From Streptomyces polyasparticus (GTDB lineage: Bacteria; Actinomycetota; Actinomycetes; Streptomycetales; Streptomycetaceae), in contig NZ_JACTVJ010000002.1 in NCBI RefSeq assembly GCF_014493765.1, positions 124,001 to 188,000 on the forward strand: a stretch of 64,000 bases of DNA, given 5' to 3'. This document shows positions 17,254 through 25,515 of the stretch, piece by piece. The notes beneath the pieces were generated by a model. The model saw only the letters and a program-made list of their open reading frames with translations. It had not been told where the DNA came from and did not search any database. Each line of letters opens with the position of its first letter. The first letter of the stretch is position 1. The position numbers and the translations under genes are program-made.

Positions 17254-17265
17254 TTAACCGGTTCG
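17254..17265. promoter_or_regulatory. LacI-type operator upstream of the mannanase
   Basis: TTAACCGGTTCG, preceded by GC, matches the half-site and centre of the 16143 palindrome. It lies 40 bp after the ROK stop and about 330 bp before the mannanase start, where the mannanase promoter is expected. Confidence 0.55.
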
Positions 17266-17334
17266 GTAGAAAGCATTGTGCTGAGGAACCGTGCCCCCTA
17301 ATGTCGGGGCCGTCGCCGAGCGGAAGCCTGCGAA

Positions 17335-17376
17335 CCGGTACCCGGCCTGCCGTGCAGCAGGCCGGGCGCGTACCGG
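17335..17376. terminator. Strong hairpin in the ROK-mannanase intergenic region
   Basis: CCCGGCCTGC (17341-17350) pairs with GCAGGCCGGG (17357-17366), and CCGGTA (17335-17340) with TACCGG (17371-17376) across a 4-base bulge, giving about 16 pairs. It may end ROK transcription or structure the mannanase leader, depending on where the promoter lies. Confidence 0.5.
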
Positions 17377-17404
17377 CCGGCTCCCCGCGTACCGCTCGGT
17401 CATG

Positions 17405-17442
17405 CCGCCGCCCCGGGGTGTCCGACGCACCCCGGGTGGCGG
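17405..17442. terminator. Second hairpin in the mannanase leader region
   Basis: CCCGGGGTG (17412-17420) pairs with CACCCCGGG (17428-17436), extended by CCGCC/GGCGG after a small internal loop. It lies 29 bp past the first hairpin and about 150 bp before the mannanase start. The rest of this 376-bp gap shows no gene. Confidence 0.45.
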
Positions 17443-17590
17443 CCGGCCGGCGCCGAGCCGACGGCCTTGGCCTGCCGTGTCCCGGTTGAGCGGGCACGGC
17501 CCGTACCGCCCCTGATGCCGCGTCGCGCCCAGGGCTGCCGCCATCGGCTGCCCACGGACCGGCGCGCACCGATCGAACCAGGAGCAGTAG

Positions 17591-19048
17591 ATGAGACGAA
17601 CACGAGCCGCAACCGCCTGTGCCGCCCTGCTGGCAGCCTGCGCCGTACCGCTGACGGTCGCGCCGTCCGCGCAGGCCGCCGGATCTGCCGGGGTCGCCGG
17701 GTCCGCAGGGGGTGCCGGATCCACCGGATCCGCCACGCGGGCAGCCGAAGCCGCCGTCCCGTCCGTGCAGGCCGCCGAAATCCCCGGCTTCCATGTCGCC
17801 GGTGGCCGGCTCCTCGACGCCAACAACCAGGACTTCGTGATGCGCGGGGTCAATCACGCGCACACCTGGTACCCCGACCGCACCGACCAGGCGCTCGCGG
17901 ACATCAAGGCCAAGGGCGCCAACTCCGTGCGCGTCGTGCTGAGTACGGGCGACCAGTGGACCAAGAACGACACCGCCGATGTCGCCCACGTGGTCGACGA
18001 GTGCAAGCAGAACCGCCTGATCTGCGTCCTCGAGGCCCATGACACGACGGGCTACGGCGAGGCAGGCGCCGCGACATCGTTGTCAAAGGCCGTGGACTAC
18101 TGGCTGAGCGTCAAGGATGCCGTCGTGGGCCAGGAGAAGTACGTCCTGGTCAACATCGGCAACGAGCCCTACGGGAACACGAACTACACGGCCTGGACCG
18201 CCGACACCAAGGCCGCGATCGGAAGGCTGCGGACGGCCGGCTTCGACCACACGCTGATGGTCGACGCCCCCAACTGGGGCCAGGACTGGTCCTTCACCAT
18301 GCGCGACAACGCGGCCGAGGTCATGGCCGCCGACCCGGACCGCAACATCCTGTTCGACATCCACATGTACGGCGTCTACGACACCCCGGCCGAGGTGAGC
18401 GACTACCTGGGCCGCTACGTCAGCGCCCAACTGGCCATCGTCGTCGGCGAGTTCGGCGACATGCACTCGGACGGCAATCCGGACGAGGACGCCATCATGG
18501 CCACCGCCCGCTCCCTGGACCTCGGCTATCTGGGCTGGTCCTGGAGCGGCAACGGCGGCGGAGTGGAGTACCTCGACCTCGTACAGAACTTCGACGCGAA
18601 CAGCCCCTCCGCCTGGGGCCGGCGCCTGTTCGACGGAGCCGACGGCATCAAGGCCACCGCCAAGGAAGCCGGCGTCTTCGGCGACGGCGGGGGTGGCGAG
18701 GAGCCGGAAGAGCCTGGCGAGCCGGGCACCGGCGCCTGCGCCGTCGCATACCGCCTGCACGACTGGGGCACCGGGTTCAACGCCGAGGTCACCGTCCGCA
18801 ACACCTCCGCGAAGGCCATGGAAGGCTGGCAGCTGGGCTTCGCGTTCCGCGGCGAGGAGAGGATCACCTCGATCTGGAACGCCAAGGCGGCCCAGGACGG
18901 CAAACAGGTCCGTGTCACTCCCGAGTCCTGGACCCGCACCATCCCGGCGGGCGGCTCGGTGAGCTTCGGCCTCAGCGCCTCCACCACCGGCGGCACTGCG
19001 GCGCCGGCGTCCTTCCAGCTGGACGGCGCCGCCTGCGCCACGGACTGA
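17591..19048 (+). CDS. Secreted GH5 mannan endo-1,4-beta-mannosidase with C-terminal CBM2
   Basis: A 485-aa extracellular mannanase. The signal peptide ends near AQAA (residue 30) and is followed by a Gly/Ala/Ser spacer. The GH5 catalytic domain (about 62-360) resembles Streptomyces ManA: RGVNHAHTWYP, LEAHDTTGYGE, acid/base Glu192 in VNIGNEPYG, nucleophile Glu287 in VVGEFGD, and IHMYGVYDT. An acidic Gly/Pro linker (about 363-384) joins a CBM2 cellulose-binding module (CAVAYRLHDWGTGFNAEVTV to FQLDGAACATD). It would release mannooligosaccharides for the ABC importer and beta-mannosidase encoded nearby. A LacI-type operator lies upstream. Confidence 0.93.
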   Translation: MRRTRAATACAALLAACAVPLTVAPSAQAAGSAGVAGSAGGAGSTGSATRAAEAAVPSVQAAEIPGFHVAGGRLLDANNQDFVMRGVNHAHTWYPDRTDQALADIKAKGANSVRVVLSTGDQWTKNDTADVAHVVDECKQNRLICVLEAHDTTGYGEAGAATSLSKAVDYWLSVKDAVVGQEKYVLVNIGNEPYGNTNYTAWTADTKAAIGRLRTAGFDHTLMVDAPNWGQDWSFTMRDNAAEVMAADPDRNILFDIHMYGVYDTPAEVSDYLGRYVSAQLAIVVGEFGDMHSDGNPDEDAIMATARSLDLGYLGWSWSGNGGGVEYLDLVQNFDANSPSAWGRRLFDGADGIKATAKEAGVFGDGGGGEEPEEPGEPGTGACAVAYRLHDWGTGFNAEVTVRNTSAKAMEGWQLGFAFRGEERITSIWNAKAAQDGKQVRVTPESWTRTIPAGGSVSFGLSASTTGGTAAPASFQLDGAACATD

Positions 19049-19080
19049 CTCCCCGTTCAGTGACCGGATGAGCGACCTCG

Positions 19081-19105
19081 GCGGCCGACCGGTAAGGTCG
19101 GCCGC
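19081..19105. terminator. Hairpin after the mannanase gene
   Basis: GCGGCCGACC and GGTCGGCCGC are perfect 10-bp arms around a GGTAA loop, 33 bp after the mannanase stop and 33 bp before the LacI start. It fits a terminator without a U-tract. A GAACCGGTAC element directly after it (19114-19125) weakly resembles the local LacI operator and could allow autoregulation. Confidence 0.55.
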
Positions 19106-19137
19106 TGAGGTGCGGAACCGGTACAGCGGGAGGGCGC

Positions 19138-20160
19138 ATGAAGAGGCCGACGATCGCGGACATCGCGCGCCAGGCGGGAGTCTCCAAGGTCGCGGTCTCC
19201 TACGCACTCAACGACCAGCCCGGCGTCTCCGAGCAGACCCGGGCGCGGATCAAGGCGATCGCCGCCGAGGTGGGCTGGCGGCCCAGCAGTGCCGCGCGTG
19301 CCCTCAACGGTGCGCAGGCGCGCGCCGTCGGCCTGGCCGTGTGCCGGCCCGCGCGCACCCTCGGGGTGGAGCCGTTCTTCATGGAGCTGGTCGGGGGGAT
19401 CGAGTCCGAACTCGCTCCGCGCTCCATCGCGTTGATGCTGCAGATCGTCACCAGCCACGAGGACGAGATCGAGCTGTACCGCCGCTGGTGGGGCGAGGGC
19501 CGGGTGGACGGGGCCCTGCTCGTGGATCTGCACGTGGCGGACGCCCGCGTGCCGGCGCTCGAAGCCATGGATCTGCCGGCGGTGGTCCTGGGTCCGCCGG
19601 GGGCCGCCGGCGCCGTGCCCTCCGTCTGGTCCGACGACGGGGCGAGCATGCGCGAGACCGTCGCCTATCTCGCCGCTCTCGGGCACCGCGCCATCGCCCG
19701 CGTGGCCGGACTGCCGCAGCTCGCGCACACGGCCGAAAGGGATGCCGCGTTCGAGGACAGCTGCCGCGAGGCCGGGCTGCCCGGGCCCGTCGTGGTGCAC
19801 ACGGACTACTCCGGCGACGAGGGCGCACGCGCCACGCGCAGGCTGCTCATCGCGCCCGAACGCCCCACGGCGATCATCTATGACAACGACATCATGGCGC
19901 TCGCGGGCCTCTCGGTCGCGCAGGAGCTCGGCATGGAGGTCCCCCGGGACCTGTCCCTCGTGGCCTGGGACGACTCACCCTTCACGCAGGCCGTACGGCC
20001 CCAACTCACCGCGCTCACCCGGGACATCGGGGAGTACGGTGCCCACGCGGCCCGGATGCTCCTGGCCGCGGTCGACAAGCAGCACGTGACGCACAGCCAG
20101 GTGCCCGCCGCCCGCCTGCTGCCCCGCGCGAGCACCGCGGCGCCGCCGCGTACGGGATGA
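19138..20160 (+). CDS. LacI-family transcriptional regulator (first of two)
   Basis: A 340-aa LacI/GalR repressor. The N-terminal helix-turn-helix TIADIARQAGVSKVAVSYAL and hinge GWRPSSAARALNGAQA lead into a periplasmic-binding-like sensor domain. Typical segments include FFMELVGGIESEL, AIIYDNDIMALAGLSVAQELG and VPRDLSLVAWDDSPF. It is clearly paralogous to the LacI protein encoded convergently at 20319-21356 (shared VGLAxCRPARxLGxEPFxM and PTAIxYDNDIMA phrases). The pair probably co-controls the mannan genes through the local TTAACCGGTTAA-like sites. Its stop codon lies inside a 41-bp tandem repeat. Confidence 0.92.
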   Translation: MKRPTIADIARQAGVSKVAVSYALNDQPGVSEQTRARIKAIAAEVGWRPSSAARALNGAQARAVGLAVCRPARTLGVEPFFMELVGGIESELAPRSIALMLQIVTSHEDEIELYRRWWGEGRVDGALLVDLHVADARVPALEAMDLPAVVLGPPGAAGAVPSVWSDDGASMRETVAYLAALGHRAIARVAGLPQLAHTAERDAAFEDSCREAGLPGPVVVHTDYSGDEGARATRRLLIAPERPTAIIYDNDIMALAGLSVAQELGMEVPRDLSLVAWDDSPFTQAVRPQLTALTRDIGEYGAHAARMLLAAVDKQHVTHSQVPAARLLPRASTAAPPRTG

Positions 20161-20310
20161 GAAACCACTCGTACCGGCTGAGGCCGCCGCGTACGGGATG
20201 AGAAGCCGCCGGTACCGGCTGAGGCCGCCGCGTACGGGATGAGAAGCCGCCCGTACCAGCTGAGGACGGCCGCGTACGGCCTGAGCAACTCGTACCGACC
20301 GAGACCGCCA
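20142..20310. repeat. 41-bp tandem repeat array between two convergent LacI genes
   Basis: The unit starts GCCGCCGCGTACGGGATGAG and ends GTACCGGCTGAG; copies begin at 20142, 20183, 20224 and 20265 with a degraded part-copy from about 20304. The first copy encodes the last codons and stop of the upstream LacI gene, so the array grew out of the gene end. There is no spacer diversity, so it is not a CRISPR array. It may serve as a terminator or protein-binding array between the convergent genes. Confidence 0.8.
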
Positions 20311-20318
20311 CGCACCTG

Positions 20319-21356
20319 TCACCCCGCGACCGCGCGCGGCACCCCCGTGGAAGCACGCGGTGTCAGCGACGGGGTCATCACCGGCCGCGGCCGCACCGGA
20401 CGGCCGGCGATCACGTCGAACAGTTCGCGCGCCACCTCCGCCCCGAACCCGTGCACGTCGTGGCTCATCGCCGAGAGCGTGGGATGCGTGAGCCGGCACA
20501 GCTGGGAGTCGTCCCAGGCGAGCAGCGACAGTTCGTCCGGGACCGCGACCCCCATCTCGGCGGCCACCCCGAGACCGGCGACCGCCATGATGTCGTTGTC
20601 GTAGACGATCGCGGTCGGCCGCTCGCGCCGCAGCAGCAGCGAGCGGGTGGCGCGCGCTCCTTCCTCGCCCGCGAATCCCGTGGTGACCGGGGGAGTCGGC
20701 TGCAGACCCAGCTCACCGAGGGTGTCCTGGAAGGCCCGCTCCCGGATGGCGCTGTGCCCGAGGCCGGCGGGGCCGCCGACCCGGGCGATGCGGCGATGGC
20801 CGAGCGCGGCCAGATAGCGCACCGCCTCCGCCACCGCTGCCGCGTCGTCCGTCCAGATCGACGGGATCCCGCCGGTGAGATCGGGGTGCCCGACCGCGAC
20901 CGCCGGGATGCCGAGCTCCTTGAGCGGACCGATCCGCGGGTCGTCCCGGTGGAAGTCGACCAGGATGGACCCGCCCACCTGGCGTTCGCGCCACCACGTC
21001 TCCTGCAGCGCGATCTCCTCGTCCAGACTGCTCACGAGCCGGAGCAGCAGGGAGCAGGACCGCTCGGCGAGGACGCTCTCGATCCCGGAGATGAAGTCCA
21101 TGTAGAACGGTTCGAGCCCGAGCAGCCGCGCCGGCCGGCACAGCGCGAGACCGACGGTGTCGGCCCGCCGTGTGGACAGGCTCCGGGCGGAGGAGTTGGG
21201 CGCCCAACCCAACTCCCGTGCCACGGTGAAGATCCGCTCCCGGGTGGCCTCGGACAGACCGGGCTTGTGGTTGAACGCGATGGACACCGCGCCCTTGGAC
21301 ACCCCGGCCGCCGCCGCGACCTCCTTGATGGTGATGCGCTGGGCGGGAGCGCTCAC
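20319..21356 (-). CDS. LacI-family transcriptional regulator (second of two)
   Basis: A 345-aa LacI/GalR repressor with helix-turn-helix TIKEVAAAAGVSKGAVSIAF, hinge GWAPNSSARSLSTRRA and a full sensor domain (FYMDFISGIESVLAERS, AIVYDNDIMAVAGLGVAAEMG, LLAWDDSQLCRLT). Its GTG start overlaps the beta-mannosidase stop by four bases (GTGA on the minus strand), so it is translationally coupled to that enzyme and most likely senses mannooligosaccharides or mannose. It is a paralogue of the LacI gene at 19138. Confidence 0.92.
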   Translation of the reverse strand: MSAPAQRITIKEVAAAAGVSKGAVSIAFNHKPGLSEATRERIFTVARELGWAPNSSARSLSTRRADTVGLALCRPARLLGLEPFYMDFISGIESVLAERSCSLLLRLVSSLDEEIALQETWWRERQVGGSILVDFHRDDPRIGPLKELGIPAVAVGHPDLTGGIPSIWTDDAAAVAEAVRYLAALGHRRIARVGGPAGLGHSAIRERAFQDTLGELGLQPTPPVTTGFAGEEGARATRSLLLRRERPTAIVYDNDIMAVAGLGVAAEMGVAVPDELSLLAWDDSQLCRLTHPTLSAMSHDVHGFGAEVARELFDVIAGRPVRPRPVMTPSLTPRASTGVPRAVAG

Positions 21357-23764
21357 GCGGGTTCCACGCAGAACAGGGCCGCGCGGATCGCGTTGGCGCC
21401 GACGCCCGCGGCCCCCCGTACCCGGATGCGTGTGCGCTCCCCGGGCAGCAGGGTGACCAGGCCCCGGTCGGCCGTCGCGTGGGGGGCCACGCGGTCGGCC
21501 TGAAGGAGCAGATCTCGGACGAGCGTGTGCGAGATCACCTCCACGTCCACCGTGTCCGGGTCGCCGCCCACGGTCTCGACAGCGATGTCGAAGCGCGGCT
21601 GCGGATACGCGAACTCCTTGTCCGGTACGGGCAGATGGACCGCCCGCAGCTCCTCGCTGTCGGCCACCAGGTACTCCTTCGTGGCCCCGTCCGCCGGCCG
21701 CACCTCGGGCGGCACCGGCAGCCGGAGCACCTCGCGGGCGGGCACGGTGAGCCCCAGCGAGACGCGGGCGGAGAGGGTGCCGTCGGTGCGCAGCAGGCGC
21801 AGCGTGACATCGGTGGTCCACGGCTCGGCACCCAGGTTGGAGAGCGTCAACTCGGGTCCGTCCGGCCCTTGTTGGAACGTCAGAAGGCGGTCGGCGTACA
21901 CCCGGCGCAGCTCGTGGTGGAGCGGCTTGAGGCGGCCGTCGCCGTCGATCGCGGACCAGGAGCTGACCGGCCAGCAGTCGTTGATCTGCCAGACGACCGT
22001 GCCGGCGCAGCGCGGCCAGTGGGCGCGCCAGTGCTCGATGCCGGTGGCGACGGCACGGGCCTGGACGACCTGCGTGAGGTAGTGCCAGCGGTCGAAGTCG
22101 CCCTCGGGCAGCGCGAAATGACGTGCGACACCGCGGTTCAGCTTGCCGTTGCCGTCCTCGGCCTTCTGGTGGTGCAGCATGCCGGGGGAGTCGGGCGCGA
22201 GCTTCTCGCCGGGCAGCGCGCGGCGCAGGGTGGCCAGCGCGGGAGGCGCCTGCCAGCCGAACTCGGCGACGAACCGCGGCACGTCGGCGAGGTACTCGGT
22301 GAAGTCCCGCCGGTTCCACGCCTCCCACGAGTGGTGCGTGCCGTGGTCCGGGTCGTTGGGGTGGTGGTCCCAGGAGCCCGACCAGGGACTGCCCGCGCTG
22401 TACGCACGCGTGGGGTCGAGCTCGGCGACCACCCGGGGCAGCACCCCGAGGTAGTAGCCCTCGCCCCAGGAGTCACCGGCGAGCGGCTGCTCCCAGTCCC
22501 AGTCGCGAAAGCCCCACAGGTTCTCGTTGTTGCCGTTCCACAGCACGAGGCTGGGGTGCGGCATGAGCCGTACGACGTTCTCGCGCGCCTCGGCCTCGAT
22601 CTCGCCGCGCAGCGGCTGCTCCTCGGGGTAGGCGGCGCAGGCGAAGAGGAAGTCCTGCCAGACCATCAGGCCGAGTTCGTCGCAGGTGTCGTAGAAGGCC
22701 TCGTCCTCGTAGATGCCGCCGCCCCAGACCCGTACGAGGTCCACATGGGCCGCGGCGGTCTGCTCCAGGCGGTGGCGGTAGCGCTCGGACGTGACGCGCG
22801 AGGGCAGGACGTCGTCCGGGATCCAGTTCACACCGCGGACGAAGATCCGCTCGCCGTTGACGACGAAGGTGAAACCGGTGCCGTGCTCGTCGGCGGACCG
22901 GTCGAGCTCGACCGTACGGAAGCCGATGCGGCGCTGCCACGTGTCCAGGGGTGCGTCACCATCGAGGAGAGTCAACTCCAGCTCGTACAGCGGCTGTTCG
23001 CCGTGTCCGCGCGGCCACCACAGCCTTACGTCCGGTACGTCGAGCACGACCGTGGCCTCATCGCCGCCGACCTCCGCGCGGGCGGTCACGCCCGCCACCG
23101 TGGCCTGCGCGAGCAGCGGCCGGTCCGTTCCGGCGGCGGTGCGCTCCAGGTCGACGCGCAGCTCGACCCGCCCGCGCGTACCGTCCACGGTCACCAGCGG
23201 GCGCACCCGCGCGAGCCGGGCCGTGGACCAGCGCTCCAGGCGGACCGGACGCCAGATGCCGGCCGTGACCACCGTCGGGCCCCAGTCCCAGCCGAAGTTG
23301 GCCGCCATCTTGCGGATGTACTGGAACGGCTCGGGATAGACATTCGGCCGGTCGCCCGTCAACCGGCGTACGGCTTCCGCCTCTTCGTACGCGGAGGTGA
23401 AGGTGACGTCCAACGCGCCGCTGCGGCCGGTGACATCGAAGCGGTACGAGCGGTGCTGGTTGCGGGTCCTGCCGAGCTCCACTCCGTCCAGCGTGATGCG
23501 CGCCGCGGTGTCCAGGCCGTCGAAGACCAGGTCGGTGCGCTCGTGCCCGCTCGCGGCCGACTCCTCGTAGGAGAGCGGCCGTTGATAGGTCCAGGGCTGC
23601 CGTCCGACCCAGGCCACATCCTTCTCGTGCGTGCCGATGAAGGGGTCGGGGATGATCCCCGCGGTGAGCAGATCCGAGTGGACGCAGCCGGGCACGCGGG
23701 CTTCGAGCAACGTCCCGTCGTGACTGAGCTGCCAGCCTTCGGTCAGCTGGACGACGTCCTTCAT
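21353..23764 (-). CDS. GH2 beta-mannosidase (intracellular)
   Basis: An 803-aa glycoside hydrolase family 2 enzyme that removes mannose from the non-reducing end of mannooligosaccharides. The N-terminal sugar-binding domain (about 1-180) has the NFGWDWGP signature of beta-mannosidases; the barrel holds acid/base Glu414 in WNGNNENLWG and nucleophile Glu501 in FVAEFGWQ; the ICINDCWPV-like stretch VWQINDCWPVSSWS lies near residue 600. No signal peptide is present. ATG 23764 behind GAGGAG is preferred over an upstream ATG at 23818. It is divergent from the ABC importer and overlaps its LacI partner. Confidence 0.93.
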   Translation of the reverse strand: MKDVVQLTEGWQLSHDGTLLEARVPGCVHSDLLTAGIIPDPFIGTHEKDVAWVGRQPWTYQRPLSYEESAASGHERTDLVFDGLDTAARITLDGVELGRTRNQHRSYRFDVTGRSGALDVTFTSAYEEAEAVRRLTGDRPNVYPEPFQYIRKMAANFGWDWGPTVVTAGIWRPVRLERWSTARLARVRPLVTVDGTRGRVELRVDLERTAAGTDRPLLAQATVAGVTARAEVGGDEATVVLDVPDVRLWWPRGHGEQPLYELELTLLDGDAPLDTWQRRIGFRTVELDRSADEHGTGFTFVVNGERIFVRGVNWIPDDVLPSRVTSERYRHRLEQTAAAHVDLVRVWGGGIYEDEAFYDTCDELGLMVWQDFLFACAAYPEEQPLRGEIEAEARENVVRLMPHPSLVLWNGNNENLWGFRDWDWEQPLAGDSWGEGYYLGVLPRVVAELDPTRAYSAGSPWSGSWDHHPNDPDHGTHHSWEAWNRRDFTEYLADVPRFVAEFGWQAPPALATLRRALPGEKLAPDSPGMLHHQKAEDGNGKLNRGVARHFALPEGDFDRWHYLTQVVQARAVATGIEHWRAHWPRCAGTVVWQINDCWPVSSWSAIDGDGRLKPLHHELRRVYADRLLTFQQGPDGPELTLSNLGAEPWTTDVTLRLLRTDGTLSARVSLGLTVPAREVLRLPVPPEVRPADGATKEYLVADSEELRAVHLPVPDKEFAYPQPRFDIAVETVGGDPDTVDVEVISHTLVRDLLLQADRVAPHATADRGLVTLLPGERTRIRVRGAAGVGANAIRAALFCVEPA

Positions 23765-23834
23765 CAGCGGCTCCTCTTCGGACAGGCGCAAGCCCCGGTG
23801 GTGGGTGACGCCCGTCAACCTAACTCCCGGGTGA

Positions 23835-23846
23835 TTAACCGGTCCA
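23835..23846. promoter_or_regulatory. LacI-type operator near the beta-mannosidase start
   Basis: TTAACCGGTCCA keeps one perfect half of the TTAACCGGTTAA-like palindrome and lies 71 bp upstream of the beta-mannosidase start within the 270-bp divergent region. Confidence 0.5.
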
Positions 23847-23955
23847 GTCCTCAGAAGCGATCATCGGCGCACACAGCTGCGCAGTTGGCCGCCGCGAGGC
23901 CCGCAGGCAGGGCGAGGGGCCGGTAACGATTGGGTATCGCGAAGGAAATCGGCGC

Positions 23956-23967
23956 TTTACCGGTTCA
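23956..23967. promoter_or_regulatory. LacI-type operator near the sugar importer start
   Basis: TTTACCGGTTCA, preceded by GC, is the second copy of the palindrome in this divergent region, 68 bp before the binding-protein start. Two sites flanking a shared promoter region suit joint repression of both divergent operons, possibly by looping. Confidence 0.5.
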
Positions 23968-24034
23968 CACATCGCTGACATAGTGCCGTCAGCCGCTGGG
24001 GCCTGAGCCGTAACCCTTGGAAGGAGTTGGGCAT

Positions 24035-25357
24035 ATGAGGAGGAAGCCGCTGAGTGCGGTGCTGCTTGCCACCGCGCTGCTGACCGTCGCGGGGTGTGGT
24101 GGTGGCGGGGGAGCCTCGTCGGGGGAGGCGGCCACCGCTCCCAAGGATCCGGACAAGGTGTCGGGCACGATCACCGTGCTCACCAACCGTACGGACCTCG
24201 TGCAGGACGACACGATGGACAAGTACGCCGCCGAGTTCAACAAGATCTATCCCAAGGTGAAGGTGAAGTTCCAGGGCCTCACCGACTACGAGGGAGAGGT
24301 CAAGATCAGGATGAACACCGAGGACTACGGTGACGTCCTGCTGATCCCCGGCGTGGTCGCCAAGGGCGACTACCCCAAGTTCTTCGCGCCGCTCGGCGAC
24401 ACGAAGGACATGGAGGGCAAGTACCGCTTCACCGGCAAGAGCGATGTGAAGGGCAAGACGTACGGCATAGCCAACTTCGGCACCGTCAACGGTCTCGTCT
24501 ACAACAAGGCCGTCTGGGAGAAGGCCGGCGTCACCGAGTGGCCCACCACCCCCGCCGAGTTCCTCGCCGGCCTGGAGAAGATCAAGGCGAAGACCGGTGC
24601 CGCGCCGTACTACACGAACTTCAAGGACGGCTGGCCGCTGAGCAGCCCCTGGACCAACAGCATCGGCTCGGTCAGCTGTGACGTGGGGGCCTCCGACAGC
24701 CTGGCCGGCTCCGACAAGCCGTGGGCCAAGGGCGGCGACCTCAACGTCATCGACACGCTCCTGTACGACATCGTCCACCGCAAGCTGTCCGAGAAGGACC
24801 CCGCCACCACCAACTGGGAAGGCTCCAAGGCCCAGTTGGCGAAGGGCGAGATCGGCAGCATGCTGCTCGGCTCCTGGGCCGTGAACCAGATGCGCGCCGA
24901 GGCCACCAGGCTGGGCGAGAACCCGGACGACATCGGCTTCATGCCCTTCCCGGTGCAGAAGGACGGGAAGTTCTGCGCCACCATGCTCTCCGACTACCAG
25001 CTCGCCGTGAACACCCACTCGGAGAACAAGGAAGCCGCCCGTGCGTGGATCGACTGGTTCACGGAGAAGTCCGGTTTCGCCGCGAAGGAGGGCGGGGTTC
25101 CGGCCCTGAAGTCCGCGGGGATGCCCGAGGTCGTCAAGCCGTTCGAGGACAACGATGTCACCTTCGTGGAGCGTTCCGAGGCCAAGACGGAGCAGGTCAA
25201 CGCCATCGACAACGCCTCCGAGATCGGTCTCGCCAAGCCGGACTACCGCCAGAAGCTGATCGACATCGCCCGTGGCGCGGAGAAGGGTTCCCTGCAGGAC
25301 TACTTCGCCGAGCTGGACAAGCGCTGGGCCGACGCGGCCGCGATCGCCGGCAGCTGA
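24035..25357 (+). CDS. Sugar ABC transporter substrate-binding lipoprotein
   Basis: A 440-aa family 1 extracellular solute-binding protein. The lipobox LTVAGC lies at the end of a short signal peptide. Features include ITVLTNRTDLVQDDTMDKYAAEFNKIYP near the N-terminus and MLLGSWAVNQMRAEA in the second lobe. The start is ATG 24035 behind GGAAGGAG. With two downstream permeases it forms a CUT1-type importer, probably for mannooligosaccharides given the mannanase and beta-mannosidase next to it. No ATPase gene is present, so a shared MsiK-type ATPase elsewhere is likely. The 3' codons lie within a 21-bp tandem repeat. Confidence 0.9.
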   Translation: MRRKPLSAVLLATALLTVAGCGGGGGASSGEAATAPKDPDKVSGTITVLTNRTDLVQDDTMDKYAAEFNKIYPKVKVKFQGLTDYEGEVKIRMNTEDYGDVLLIPGVVAKGDYPKFFAPLGDTKDMEGKYRFTGKSDVKGKTYGIANFGTVNGLVYNKAVWEKAGVTEWPTTPAEFLAGLEKIKAKTGAAPYYTNFKDGWPLSSPWTNSIGSVSCDVGASDSLAGSDKPWAKGGDLNVIDTLLYDIVHRKLSEKDPATTNWEGSKAQLAKGEIGSMLLGSWAVNQMRAEATRLGENPDDIGFMPFPVQKDGKFCATMLSDYQLAVNTHSENKEAARAWIDWFTEKSGFAAKEGGVPALKSAGMPEVVKPFEDNDVTFVERSEAKTEQVNAIDNASEIGLAKPDYRQKLIDIARGAEKGSLQDYFAELDKRWADAAAIAGS

Positions 25358-25423
25358 GCGGCGATCGCCGGCAACTGGACCGCGATCACCGGCAACCGAG
25401 CCGCGATCACCGGCAACTGAACC
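25340..25423. repeat. Four 21-bp tandem repeats at the binding-protein gene 3' end
   Basis: Units of GCGATCGCCGGCAACTG plus four bases occupy 25340-25360, 25361-25381, 25382-25402 and 25403-25423. The first unit encodes Ala-Ile-Ala-Gly-Ser and the stop of the binding protein; the others are untranslated. The array directly precedes a GC hairpin. Confidence 0.85.
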
Positions 25424-25433
25424 GGACACGCGC

Positions 25434-25472
25434 GTGGGGCACGGCCCTCCCCGAGGGGGGGCCGGGCCCCAC
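25434..25472 (+). terminator. Hairpin between binding-protein and permease genes
   Basis: GTGGGGC (25434-25440) pairs with GCCCCAC (25466-25472), and the inner GGCCCTCCCC pairs imperfectly with GGGGGGGCC. Such hairpins commonly stabilise the binding-protein message or partly end transcription, giving more binding protein than permease. Confidence 0.6.
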
Positions 25473-25515
25473 GCCCGCACGACGTTCGAAGCGGATCACG
25501 AGAGGCCGTCCGACC

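Noticed and set aside
19114-19125. Fifth LacI operator before the first LacI gene
   Set aside because: GGAACCGGTACA shares only the centre of the motif; it is mentioned with the hairpin but not listed as a separate site.
20142-20310. Possible CRISPR array
   Set aside because: The 41-bp units are contiguous copies without unique spacers, and no cas genes are near.
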